A stretch of 64,000 bases of DNA from Sphaerolaimus hirsutus (taxonomy: Eukaryota; Nematoda; Chromadorea; Monhysterida; Sphaerolaimidae): positions 37,938 through 101,937 of the forward strand of contig CAXIWS010000562.1 in assembly GCA_964036195.1 (NCBI GenBank), read 5' to 3'. Below the pieces are notes generated by a model. The model had not been told where the DNA came from and ran no database searches. It saw only the letters and a list, made by a program, of their open reading frames with translations. Shown one piece after another: positions 31,901 to 38,890 of the stretch. The position numbers and the translations under genes were made by a program. The number at the start of each line of letters is the position of its first letter. Position 1 is the stretch's first letter.

Positions 31901-32369
31901 AAAAAATTGTGGCTGGAAAACGGAACGGAAAACGGAAAAAAATTTTCAATGGCCGGGAAATGGAACAGAAAATGGAAAAAATTTGCCTTCGGAAAACGGA
32001 AACGGAAAATGGAAAACAGATATTTGACACCCTAGTGAAGACTGCCTGCCTGCTCTGGCACCCGTGTGTACAACAATGTCAAAAACACTTCATCATAAAG
32101 TTGATTATGTTGATAAAGGAAACATGTGCTAAAAATAATGCCACTTCTCATGCAACTTCCAGTTTCCAATGCATCAAACACCCATTTTTTCTGTGGATAC
32201 CATTGGAATTGTACAATGCGCAGGCAAATTTGTGCCATGCAAAGATCACACTGCCTGCTACCCGTACCGCGAGCCGGTCGAATGGTACTGCTGCATGGAC
32301 AAGAAAAACTTTCAACACAAGTGGAATGGGTCTGTTGCGTGTAAAATATGGAAGCCAGTAGATTTATAA
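16959..32369 (+). CDS. Cysteine-rich, probably secreted protein; one exon split by a BEL element
   Basis: Three exons are supported. Exon A is 16959-17075 (38 codons, six Cys, acceptor TTTTTCAG, donor GTCAGT). Exon B is 17323-17378 continued at 26549-26594. Exon C is 32224-32369, ending in TAA. All junctions are phase 1. Exon B reads CDYNPCPFGETC and, beyond the insertion, FYKCTS, a cysteine pattern like an EGF-type module. Exon C holds CKDHTACYPY and WYCCMD. The 5' exons, including any signal peptide, were not found. A donor at 32341 (TGCGT|GTAAAA) would instead continue in phase into candidate exons 33737-33815 and 34502-34590. The BEL insertion interrupts exon B between codons for Thr and Met, so this allele should not give a normal message unless the element is spliced out. 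Confidence 0.75.
17374..17378. repeat. 5-bp target duplication of the BEL element, left copy
   Basis: ACACT here and at 26544-26548 flank the LTRs. Five bp is usual for BEL/Pao. It pins the insertion point to within exon B of the cysteine-rich gene. Confidence 0.93.
17379..17899 (-). mobile_element. BEL 3' LTR
   Basis: 521 bp with ends TGTTG...CAACA. It matches 26023-26543 base for base as far as I can read. It contains ACCATGCATGGT and repeated TTATGTAAAT blocks. Confidence 0.96.
17961..24314 (-). CDS. pol: BEL/Pao pol polyprotein with env-like C-terminus, 2117 aa
   Basis: Domains in order: aspartic protease (FLDSGAQRTF near residue 26); Pao-type reverse transcriptase with YVDN at 22881-22892 (about residue 475); RNase H (HVFTDASKQAY near 647); integrase zinc-binding HH-CC (ending CVVCRK near 1045); integrase core (VGMDYFG near 1071, Asp in VGLDN, Glu in GGVYERIVG); and a C-terminal DUF5641-like part up to about 1400. 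A hydrophobic, signal-like segment near 1425-1443, a Cys-rich ectodomain with Asn-X-Thr sites, and a transmembrane helix near 1990-2012 form an envelope-like glycoprotein. YVDN replaces the usual YVDD. The frame is open for some 70 nt upstream of the ATG. Class of the glycoprotein is undetermined; chuvirus-, phlebovirus- or herpes gB-derived envelopes are known in other BEL elements. Confidence 0.93.
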   Translation of the reverse strand: MQTAKAMAYNPEDQSVPWQCAKIFLDSGAQRTFVSKEFMKKLKLQPKIAVTIGLGTFGTKKKMDVNAEIVELDLQLKDGSRQTITANAIETLATIQPHQDLSQDDWEFIHQKWGQQADKLFAEPINSNGEQSVPDIVLGLDVYWDFLTKQGTIKLPSGMHVVKSKFGLMINGQDGTSNKEAQNSGVFTVSQVTEQNYELAINNGHYSSSTQISNPRVEEFWELETIEIKDCPVINDDEKATQQFHATTEYKDLRYHVKWPYKDCIEKLQDNKAMSLQRHRALTNRFSKDEKGMDLLQRYNQVIEDQLKKGIIEKVFGEPTDSRKIHYLAHQPVETPGKTTTKLRIVYDASASIKNHLSLNDCLHRGPVILPELAGLLLRFRAGSIGIIADIEKAFLQVVLQEPDRDLTRWWWYKDPTKPVMEQNLQLYRFVRMPFGVISSPWLLGAVITQHLQVLVEDSSLPKAQLLEGISDGIYVDNLIFSVDSVDLAKQKYDVIKAAFNLASMNMRDWTTNSAELRKCFNVDDKSETKEVTVLGMHWDTETDTLNISKPKGADNPLPQKLTKRVLVQLISAIFDPLGMLCPVTVTLKALMQQIWAEIKSKGQLEWETEVPDQYNEKFSEIKELQKQVNQIKWSRTLEPIKPSEMMELHVFTDASKQAYAASAYLRQELENGKFAMKLIFAKSRVAPKQQKGKPITIPRLELLGLTIGARMVKFLQKQLKGWKIAKSFLWTDSICCLWWLHSNKTMACFVKNRILEIQTIQTETSVQVNKIDTADNPADIASRGCDLQELQQKDIWWTGPMGFQAELPPDFQPDNESMPPDLKPEIEQEFIMPKSSIWVGLTTQEEPETKDFLAETENSYQIDPKRFSKWDKLLRVTIRVMRFVAYLKSKHQKKSACQQITLNTKETPFMKDEWQAATEYWVRVTQHIQSSDQIKLIKEAQKQNVPFQKHFGIIAKELKFDSVKNIVKVMTRIPDIDCNQELYLLPQKGCITRLITEHYHRKVMHAGVAQTLAELREKFWIHRGRIMIHNIIKHCVVCRKVTGRPYKQPVFGTLPKERVELHRPFHHVGMDYFGPLWYQVADELGQKAHKKAYVLLITCFSTRAAHLELVPNMTAAETQMAFTRFESRRNTPHKVGLDNVPQFKQLARNLPNIQWNFITPFAPWQGGVYERIVGIIKQLMKKAQAANYNPLLNWMELSTMVLEVEKMSNSRPLTYVGDTIDTLQVLRPMDFLLGDHTGSDPVEKLMSDDKSHQSMDADPEYTPARNEKQKMKEVWDAIQQKKEKLWHLWQKLYLDMHRQRYNFGKQSNRDVITEPKVGAVVLIKEQNLPRGAWKLGKIQKLNRSKDGWIRSAEVQLKSGNKIERPIVHLCPLEVQDYNGQGQEKDVKDKDNPMDKNPSDQPSQAPEARKNPHRTARRQQTYADFFMVGLQVLTIISTIMSGTNGTGNWQQQYNKQFNLCTKAKNGHAIAIPDKIYCKFPVTDKVRKQEVNLWAQRLEPQKAVAYRCYIDHHIITTNMGFFGSKGIIGDIHKFERVDTNECWNAVKTQKWKRQQIIQLNDDLWSTNQTLHVEYKWCCIDKKNEAINFVIEKGQVASLDGHRLVSDLQDLSACSPLAGYCHDVMHAVTVWNGTRFKHQCAYEFQGRYVGSISRQSVIIEEIQSAYSVTHKNKWPADTECVPQDAFYVDQGAVFLQFTTEQTEFTVFKPETDNNTISQIFEAPIEAVELGKIQYAAQKILEMEKREFGLVWQQMCTMKQSQLDMIRQFFRLNPTMGIRALMGREDVHAEWAGEAAIFWECKKVKPEIVHFAGNYEGTCYKYTPVQIEQGGQLYFISPGSSDLLQHSPTEDCRHATPHYFQLNNGEWTTANGPGHVHVSTLPIELTWKGKWTAFTLNASSIFHISLANINFNLWEANYHFQKLQQLEQMTRKLTDYTASWALDPAVIKNSIAGVGTGIGGFYEGIGKEIGHIVKGTLSGSTSMCNGILKGPVQFILNLLLIGGAIFLIGYGLYMYGTYRVSKGLPLLPVRALGTCFRAVINMFGTCFTLTTNLAKAKPKQEQPKKAINHDSKKELKTLGQTIQYNVGKGEVTLAQDGHNELGQPLVKYQQHCVIQGEDIL
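24443..26023 (-). CDS. gag: BEL/Pao gag protein, 526 aa
   Basis: Nucleocapsid/capsid precursor. The N-terminal third is charged and helical with coiled-coil-like spacing. A DUF1759-type gag region of BEL elements lies near residues 195-320 (KLPKLELRDFNGD, FQYLLKYVTGEAFDAI). Three zinc knuckles follow near residues 415-485: CIFCEGSHFSSEC, CTKCTRKGHFKRDC and CFYCKVKKQHASALC. The ATG straddles the LTR/PBS junction; the next Met is about 70 residues on, so the first is preferred. The frame closes with TAA about 130 nt before the pol ATG, in a different frame. Confidence 0.93.
   Translation of the reverse strand: MAQLATGDRAQSEYGNAVPQLVGSGTIRKVLGQNRKQAKTLLAEEAPVFTHVKESATHENVSKAKQVRVVMANLRDKCEACKQKLTERDTEWRNVLANLEALSNQGLKESQVLQSEEEQKYAEHLESPEGHLNLIQQLEDKAISLRIGIQSLEEYLQKITGTGTTSLAQQQNSNSATTTAGQCQSNTTQRTTPRLMEAKLPKLELRDFNGDIIQWDAWWQSYEQVIHKRTDMAIITKFQYLLKYVTGEAFDAIKGIRVVEQNYELAIEILQKQYGKTRDIKRRLYAKLQQVPEPKGHYKSLQSFHREVQSLVYQLRSQNEDMNNYATVEMIRSKIPSNIRLEIVKIKGEDQEWSVANILSSLEKIIEQRKEADTDTSDKQESNFSKNLHQKRDQKPITTTSAFSASATNNNPYCIFCEGSHFSSECRKYATTQNRMQKLMQSKDRCTKCTRKGHFKRDCRTNLRCFYCKVKKQHASALCPETFSNGVKELNKSSGGHKSTNQGTKPQTMTAMAMAGKPSSTTELNR
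26005..26022 (-). promoter_or_regulatory. Presumed primer-binding site of the BEL element
   Basis: Directly after the 5' LTR the minus strand reads TGGCGCAGCTTGC, in the standard position and with the TGG that pairs with a tRNA CCA end. It overlaps the first gag codons. The tRNA was not identified. Confidence 0.65.
26023..26543 (-). mobile_element. BEL 5' LTR
   Basis: 521 bp with the same TGTTG...CAACA ends. Its last transcribed-strand base (26023) is also the A of the gag ATG. The element promoter should lie inside it. Confidence 0.96.
26544..26548. repeat. 5-bp target duplication of the BEL element, right copy
   Basis: ACACT, matching 17374-17378. Exon B coding resumes directly after it with ATGTTC. 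Confidence 0.93.
26716..27046. mobile_element. CCGTATTTGC-type MITE with CTTGAATAATTCCCCC subrepeats
   Basis: The ends CCGTATTTGCTTGAATAA and ATTCATGCAAATACGG lie between TA dinucleotides. The arms hold repeated TTGAATAATTCCCCCC units. It lies in the intron after the interrupted exon B. Confidence 0.85.
27047..27863. other. Intronic/intergenic stretch, no gene seen
   Basis: About 800 bp of AT-rich sequence without supported coding potential or a clear repeat. It would lie in the intron between exons B and C of the cysteine-rich gene. Confidence 0.5.
27864..28323. mobile_element. CACAGCAAAAAAT inverted-repeat element, copy 1
   Basis: The ends CACAGCAAAAAATGGG and CCCATTTTTTGCTGTG are inverted. 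Between them lie many GAAGCGT/CTTCAC repeats in both orientations. No convincing target duplication was found. Related copies: 29722-30477 and 57282-58666. Confidence 0.8.
28454..29242. mobile_element. CAGAGTTG hAT-type MITE, copy 1
   Basis: The ends CAGAGTTGTTAAAATACC and TTTCGCAACTCTG are flanked by an exact 8-bp duplication GTGTGAAG (28446-28453, 29243-29250). The arms carry GTGTAAGTGTAAG repeats and AAATACAC blocks. The interior matches 54046-54500. Confidence 0.95.
29251..29721. other. Unassigned stretch with a weak minus-strand reading frame
   Basis: A minus-strand frame from about 29700 to 29551 (TPVFTPIGQVSPKFQSKEPA ...) has a coding-like residue mix. No splice context or family was recognised. 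It may be a fragment of a mobile-element protein. Confidence 0.25.
29722..30477. mobile_element. CACAGCAAAAAAT inverted-repeat element, copy 2
   Basis: 756 bp, from CACAGCAAAAAATAGGTG to CTTATTTTTTGCAGTG. It is the reverse complement, with small differences, of the element at 57282-58666 once the insertion in that one is removed. It is full of CTTCACGA/GTGAAG repeats. Confidence 0.85.
30478..32033. mobile_element. GGAAAACGG hAT-type MITE, left end missing
   Basis: Arrays of GGAAAACGG/GGAAAATGG occupy both sides, and the right end AATTTGACACCCTA at 32033 matches the full copies at 37854-38839 and 57342-57973. The left TAGGGTGTC end is absent; the element abuts copy 2 of the CACAGC family. A second element (30592-31528) is inserted in it. 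Confidence 0.8.
30592..31528. mobile_element. TAGTGATG/GGCACC hAT-type MITE nested in the GGAAAACGG element
   Basis: It starts TAGTGATGTAAAGGCACCGG and ends GGTGCCTTTAACATCACTA. The flanks are GCTGGTAC and GCTTGTAC, a 7/8 target duplication. The arms are GGCACCGGTGCC repeats. The middle (about 30830-31310) shows no gene. Confidence 0.85.
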
Positions 32370-32439
32370 ATGCAAAAGCACATTTGTAAATGCAACAGAA
32401 ACTGTGTAGAAACTGCATTTCACTTACAATTATGACAAA

Positions 32440-33083
32440 AACCTCCTCCCCAATAATCCCCCTTAAATAACTCCCCCTCGCATAACTTTCAAGTCAAAAC
32501 GTAGCGATGAAAAAAACTCGCCTGGGGACTTATTCGAGAATTTACAGAGGAGAAATAATGAAAACATTAAAACACGCAGATATGGTGCAATGTGCGACAA
32601 GAAAATAGGCGCGTGCGTTATGGAACGCTGGGAACTGGGCACACTGCGCTGGACATTGCCAGGTGACAGCTGGTGGCAATCCCAAGCCCTGTAAAGTGTA
32701 AAGTAAAGTGTCAAATGTAAAGTCAAATGCAAAGTAAACTGTCCAATGCAAAGTCAAATGCAAAGTAAAGTGTCAATTGTGTATCCAAATCATATTTTTT
32801 GGTATCCAAATATTATGTTTTTGTATCCAAATCTTACTTTTTGACATACGATTTACATTTGACACTTTACCTTGCATTTGACTTTAAATTTGACACTTTT
32901 ACTTTGCATTTGACAGTTTACTCTGCATTTGACTTTACATTTGACACTTTACTTAACACTTTACAGGGCTTGGGACTGCTCCTGGTGGCAGTCCCAAGCC
33001 CTGTAAAGTGTAAAGTAAAGTGTCAAATGTCATGCAAAGTGTCCATTGTCATGACAAATGTAAAGTAAAGTGTCAATTGTCAT
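32440..33083. repeat. CCCTGTAAAGTGTAAAG inverted-repeat elements
   Basis: A small AATAATCCCCC/GGGGAC patch (32445-32530) precedes arms of TGTAAAGTAAAGTGTCAAATG repeats. These occur once forward (32688-32775) and once inverted (32860-32970), bounded by CCCAAGCCCTGTAAAG and CTTTACAGGGCTTGGG; a further arm follows at 32990-33080. Same family as 50917-51440 and 53018-53602. Confidence 0.75.
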
Positions 33084-33351
33084 TAGCGTTCTAAAAAATG
33101 GGTGATTATCAAAAAATATAATTAATATAATTTTAGAAAATCTCTCAAAAACAAAATATAATTAAATCTCTCTGTAAAACACTGAGAAAATATAAATAAA
33201 TATAGATGAGAGATTAAATTATATTTTTTTCTCATAAATAAAATATAATTTAATCTCTCTGGAAAAATCTGCAGACAATATAATGAAATAAGAGATTTTT
33301 TATATTTAATCTTACTTTTAAATATAAATCTCCCAGATTTTTGGAACGCTA
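33084..33351. mobile_element. TAGCGTTC hAT-type MITE with AAATCTCTC repeats
   Basis: The ends TAGCGTTCTAAAAAA and TTTTTGGAACGCTA lie between ATTGTCAT and ATCGTCAT, a 7/8 duplication. The interior is built of AAATATAATTAAATCTCTC units in both orientations. Related to the outer arms of the 56340-59940 element. Confidence 0.87.
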
Positions 33352-33736
33352 ATCGTCATGCAAAGTTCCATAACAAAATCGTTTCTTTTTTTGTTTTGAT
33401 TGACATTTTACATGACATTTGACACCTACTCTACACCCTACAGGGCTTGAAACTGCCCTCTGGAAAACCAATTTATAATTGAGAAGTGAAAATTCAAAAT
33501 AGAAGTATATTTATAAGTGAGAAGTCAAAAGGCAAAAACAATGACAAAATGACAATGGCGAGTGAAAAAATGTAACACTTTGTCTTTGAGAGCTTCATAC
33601 TTTCAAAAAGTACGCGTATAGACGAGTACCGGTATTTTTACACAAGGAAACGTAAACTTTTAGACGTAGTACTCGCGTATACCTATCAATCAAGTTAATG
33701 TAAATACGTTTTAACAACTATAACCTCCACTTCAAG

Positions 33737-34590
33737 ATCTCTCCGAGGAAGTGGGTGCGACAAACTGCGTCGATGCCTGCCCCTGTTGCCAACCAAAGGG
33801 CTGGCGCTGGCGCGGGTGAGACTAGAAATTTGTCGCAATCGCAGAGTTATGAAGATTGCTCGAGGCTGAAAGTGAATATTGATTTTACAATACTCTAGAG
33901 CAAGCCTATTTAGGGATACTGTATTTCCTCGAATTACCCCCCGGGGGTTTATTTTTTCAGAGTGAAAATTTTGAGAGAAAAACGTGAAAAATGCAACAAT
34001 AACCACCATTTATAAGTTTTTACAGCCTTATAAAAAGGATGTAGATGGTATAAACGATGTTCTAACGTAACACAGTAAGTGTTTTGAAAGTCTGTTATGC
34101 ATTTCCTGGATCACAAGTTCATAGTGCTCATTTTGAGGGGGGGGGGGTATTTCGAGGAAATACGGTAATTTTTTCTAAGCGTACCTGTTTATTTATGATT
34201 TTTGGTACCGGATTTGTCGTTTCACTGGGAATTTGTCGTTATGCTGTCACTGTTGTTAAAATGTACGTAGGTATATTTACTTGAAAAATATGTGTACGCG
34301 AGTACGCGGTAAATAAACAACTTCCCGGTCAGATCCGGCAGCCTAATTTAGATTGCATTCCGGATGAGACACTTCAATAATCTAAAAACTAAATTGAACC
34401 ACGGGAACAGGCACTAAAGTGAATCTCTGGTGGCCGCCCATCGGTGTTGGTAGGTTTTGTCTACACTCACCACAAATTTAAGCTCTCTAACCCACTCACA
34501 GCTGGAGATATGGCGCCCACAGTGTAAGACATCAAGTGGGTGCCGAACCTGTGCGGGACACTGAAAAAGCCAGAAAAATGTTTCAAATAG
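33737..34590 (+). other. Two candidate exons, possibly 3' part of the cysteine-rich gene
   Basis: 33737-33815 (acceptor CACTTCAAG, donor GTGAGA) reads SEEVGATNCVDACPCCQP, 25 codons with GC-rich third positions. 34502-34590 (acceptor CACTCACAG, donor GTACAT) reads 29 codons including RDTEKARKMFQ. Phases 1-2 and 2-1 match each other and match exon C if that exon is spliced at 32341. Minus-strand readings with good acceptors also exist over the second piece and just right of the first (33865, 34560), so strand is uncertain. Confidence 0.38.
33919..34165. mobile_element. CTGTATTTCC/AAATACGG MITE
   Basis: TA-flanked inverted ends (CTGTATTTCCTCGAAT, TTTCGAGGAAATACGG) with C-run and G-run subterminal parts. 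A near-identical copy is at 47808-48065. Confidence 0.85.
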
Positions 34591-34610
34591 GTACATCAAC
34601 CCACACTGTA

Positions 34611-35025
34611 CGTATTTCTCCGTTTATAACACCCGGGGGTTATACAAAATCGGAGCAATTTTCAGCGAACGTTTTAAAATCTTGTATAACACCCGGGTGT
34701 TAGGTCAGTGGGGGTACTATACATGGAATTTACATTCAACCGAACAAAACAGCAAAAAAGCATAATAATTACCATTTTCTTTCATTTTCTAAACATAATT
34801 GGAGAGCATATTGTTTTTGTTCCCAGCCCGCAGCTAATTCAATGGAAAAAATATGCGTGGTGCACGTGCTGTGCCGCGGAATTTCAATGAGTAGCGCCAG
34901 ATACAGTATTCAGACCATTCAATTTGAGCCATTTTTTGAAACCTTGTATAGCACCCCCGGGGTGCTAAAAAATTCTCTACCCCCGGGTGTTATGCACGGG
35001 GGGTGCTATAAACGGAGAAATACCG
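34611..35025. mobile_element. CGTATTTCTCCG MITE with AACACCCGGGGG subrepeats
   Basis: The ends CGTATTTCTCCGTTTATA and TATAAACGGAGAAATACCG are inverted and TA-flanked. The subrepeat TATAACACCCGGGTGTTA is itself palindromic. Confidence 0.85.
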
Positions 35026-35564
35026 TAGTGAGTCGCTGTAGCCCCTGCACTTTATGGGGCATAGAGGGGGGTTACAACTACATACCCCCGATTTTCAGCT
35101 TTCTACTCTCACCGTAGTGGGAGATAGAAAATCCATAGTGAAACTAAAAACAGGGGGTGGATCTGACCGGGAAAGTGTTTTCGTTTACATATACTTAAAA
35201 AAATGATTGTACTCATTTTTATCTGTACATTTTAAAAGTACAGACGTATTAAGAAAATGTATTTTTGTTGCTAAAATAACAATTTTTCATTGCTAAAATG
35301 AGAAAATCTTGAAGAAATAATATTATATTTCTAAAAAATACGAAATAATCACTAAAAACGACATTCATTATGTGTTCCAGTGTAAAAAACACTCTCACAT
35401 GCAAAAGTAGTAGCTTTCACATTTTCCATTGGAGAAGTACTCCCTTTTACATTTTACATTATCCTGCAAAGAAATAGTTTACTCACATTTACGCATGAGA
35501 ACAAGTAAAACAAATATTTTACATTTTCTATACTTTTTGGTGAGAAATACTTTGTTTCCATATA

Positions 35565-35934
35565 CCGTATTTCTCCTAATAGATTGGCATTACCTCCAAA
35601 AGAATGGCGCCTCCAATAGAACGGCAGGTTGAAATTACATTGTACAGATGCTGAAACACAACAATATTTAAGAAACTGATGGTGAGGACATCCAATGTGT
35701 TCAGAACTATGATTCAGGGTTTGTTCTGACATTTGGTTTTGTTTGAATTAATGCTCTGATATTCAAATGTCACCCATGTCTCTCTAACATATTTACCATG
35801 TTCAAATGAAAATAGGATGAAAAAGTTTGATAAAAAAATAAAACGGCAGCCTCCAATAGAACAGCACCTCCAATAAAATGGCAGGTAATAAATTTGACAA
35901 AAAAATAGAAAGGTGCCATTCTATTAGAAGAAAT
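35565..35934. mobile_element. CCGTATTTCTCCTAATAG MITE
   Basis: The left end CCGTATTTCTCCTAATAG is mirrored by CTATTAGAAGAAATAC near 35934. Subrepeats read CCTCCAATAGAACGGCA. It is another member of the TA-flanked set with its own subterminal motif. Confidence 0.75.
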
Positions 35935-36720
35935 ACTTTTGTCACACTTATATTGTCATTTTTTTCCAAGGTGATATTCATGAAAATCATTGCTTTATTA
36001 ACAGTTAAATGCATATGTACAGTACATAAAAATGAGTGAACTTCTCTTTCACTGTTTTGTGTATTTAGTTTTGCATACAAACAATCTAATTATAGTTCAA
36101 ATGGGACACCAATGGCAATACTTTTGATATTACTTAACCAAAGCTGTTACAGGCACATAAACTTTATCAAATAGATGTAATGTGCACAGAGTTCAATATG
36201 CACACAGTTAAGTAGGTTTGAGCAATATAAAATAACTCCTGTGCACTGAATCCCAATTATATCCCAACATTGCTATCATTCCCATTTCAACCATATACTT
36301 AATGAGATTATAACTATTGCCATCTCAAGCTCGTGCGTATTTTCAAATCACAATCACTGCAAATCACCAAAAATCACATGCAAAATTACAGCAATTTTTC
36401 AGGATCAGCAAGGATCAGTGCACCATCTTACTTTTCCACTATCCTTGTGCCTTAATAATCCTATCCTGCACCCTCCAAAAACAGCACAGCAGTCACCTAA
36501 TTCACAGTTTAGTACTGATTGATCATTGTTCTTTGCCAATACAACTGTTTTTGGATGTCTGCCAAGATTAGATTTTGCTGTTCCTGTTGTTCTAAGGCTG
36601 TGAAAGCTTGGACGTGGTGTGAAGCTTGATTGAATGCCTGGAACGAGGTTATAAAGAGGTTTTAGGTTTATAAATAGGTTTCATGTTCAAAGTAAAAGGT
36701 TGGTCTACGATGCATATGCT

Positions 36721-36837
36721 AAACTATATCCTCGAATATGTCCCCAGGGGAGTTATTTTTTCATCAGCGTTTTTGAAGGTGGAGTGATTCAAAGGGGAGG
36801 AGTTATTTTAGGGGGGTCTTATTCGAGGATATATGGT
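36721..36837. mobile_element. Short TATATCCTCGAATA MITE
   Basis: Inverted ends TATATCCTCGAATA and TATTCGAGGATATATGG enclose GGGGAGTTATTTT subrepeats. Confidence 0.65.
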
Positions 36838-37853
36838 ATTTCTCTTGCAACTGCTACTGCTAGAATGAAAAATGAGTATAACCATTCTTAAAAAAGTTCC
36901 AAAGTTAAGTTCAAGGCAAACATCCTTTCCAAAATTTTCAACACTCAATTCCTTTATTCAAAAATATTCACCCCCACCCTACCCCCCAAAGACTCACCCT
37001 TAACCCCTCTGTTGCACCATTCAATTCCCCTGTCACATTGCCTTAAATCAACCTTCTTGCACCTCCTATACCTAACCCTAGTTCCTTTCGCACCACACGG
37101 TGACCACTGAGTCCAGAGGGCAATACCAGACCGTGTAAAATACCCTTAAAATGCGAAATGTCATGCAAAGTGTCAATAGTCATGGAAAATCCCTGAAAAA
37201 TTGCAACTAGGTTTCGATTTTGCACGGCATATTACATGACTTTTGACACTTTGCATGACAGTTGACATTTGAAAGGGCATTTTACAGGGTATGGGACTGG
37301 CACCAGGTGCCAAATTTTGGCTTTTGGCCAGATTCTCCAGTGCTGCCATGGCTGAGCTTATCAGCCAATGGCAGTTGTGCCATTTGTGACTTTATGCTTG
37401 GATGAATGCCAAGAAAATGTCTTGTGTAGCTGATGTTTGAATTTTTTGACAGGGGGGAGCTGGTAGGGTGTGGTAGGTCTGTGATAGGACATTCTCTATT
37501 TTAATGTTGTTCACTAATTTCACAAAAATCTACAAACAACATAAATACCAGCTGAAAAATTGTTTCGCGCATCACCCTCTCCACATGGGTAAAAATTTGA
37601 GGCACGATTTTTCATGTGACTTCGCACTTTGAATACACACAAAACATGTGTTATTAATGAATCAATACTATATCAATTTATTGACTTTCCTTGTGAATTC
37701 TTTTCTAGTCATTTATCACTTTATTATGTATTAATTATTATTTATCTGGAGATTACCATTTTCATGTGTTCATTTCTGATAGGGGTCTCCGTTAATTTCA
37801 CCAGCTCCACCCATATAAGGGACTAATTCAAGGGGGTTGTACGTAGGGTGTCA

Positions 37854-38839
37854 AAAAAATTTTTTTACAGAAAACGGAAAACGGAAAGGTAAAAATTTTT
37901 CACTTTACGGAAAACAGAAAACGGAAAGTTATAAAAAAATTTCTGCCGGAAAACGGAAAACGGAACGGTAAAAAAATTCCACTCAGCAGAAAACGGAAAA
38001 CGGTAAGGTAAAAAAAATTGTCAGCCGGAAAACGGAAAACGGAAAAATGAAATGCCAGAAAACGGAAAACGGAAAGCAAAATTTTCACGGAAGCGGAAAA
38101 ATAAAGTGAAATTTGCATGGTAATAGGCAAATTTGCAGAAGGAAAACCTGCATGCAGGTTTGCCTGTTTGGCTTTGATTGTGGTAGCTGTACATTCTGCA
38201 ACTATGGATCATGCAAGTAACTTCACTTATAGTTCAAGCTTAACTGAACCAACAAAAAATCATCAAAAGGTAGCAAAAATACACTACAACAACAATAAGA
38301 ATTTTGCAAAAGTGAACCTTGATGTAACTGAACAGTAAAAAGTATACTCAGCGGACTGCAAAGTATGTGTCCGAAATTACTTTGTGTTTTTTTACAGATT
38401 TGGATACAGATAAAAATTATGAATGACAGAAGAACCTGGTAGTTAAAAACACCATAGTGGAAAAAGATAAATACAGATTGGAAAAACAATGGAAAAATGC
38501 CAGAAAACTGAAAATCGAGCCAGAAAAGAGAAAAATAGCCTGGTAAAACGGTAATGGAAAGGTAAAAATTTTTCAGCTGGAAAATGGAAAAATGGGCTGG
38601 AAAAACGGAAACGGAAAGGTAAAAAATTTTCAGCTGCCGGAAAACGGAAAACGGAAAGGTAAAAATTTTTCGGCTCCCAGCAAATGGAAAACAAAAAGGT
38701 AAAAATTTTTCGACTCCCGGCAAACGGAAAACGAAAAGGTAAAAAATTTTCGGCTGCCGGAAAACAGAAAACAGAAAGGTAAATAATTTTCCTGCGGAAA
38801 GGCGGAAACGGAAAACGGAAACAGAAATTTGACACCCTA
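37854..38839. mobile_element. TAGGGTGTC hAT-type MITE with GGAAAACGG arms
   Basis: The ends TAGGGTGTCAAAAAAATT and AAATTTGACACCCTA are flanked by an exact 8-bp duplication GTTGTACG (37846-37853, 38840-38847). Both arms are irregular GGAAAACGGAAAGGTAAAAA repeats. It lies about 50 bp downstream of the last recognised exon of the PAN-domain gene. Confidence 0.95.
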
Positions 38840-38890
38840 GTTGTACGTCAATCAAGGAAACTTTTTTACAAATATAACTTCCACACAAAC

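Larger units (their letters stand above)
35026..37853. other. AT-rich region with MITEs, no gene seen
   Basis: Outside the two MITEs listed, no supported exon was found. 37115-37315 holds a further CAGGGTATGGGACTGGC inverted-repeat element (ends ACCAGACCGTGTAAAAT and TTTTACAGGGTATGGGA). The short frames at 36300-36600 have no coding character. Confidence 0.5.

Noticed and set aside
34842-35117. Cys-containing frames after an acceptor-like GCCCGCAG
   Set aside because: The region is the interior of a TA-flanked MITE (34611-35025).
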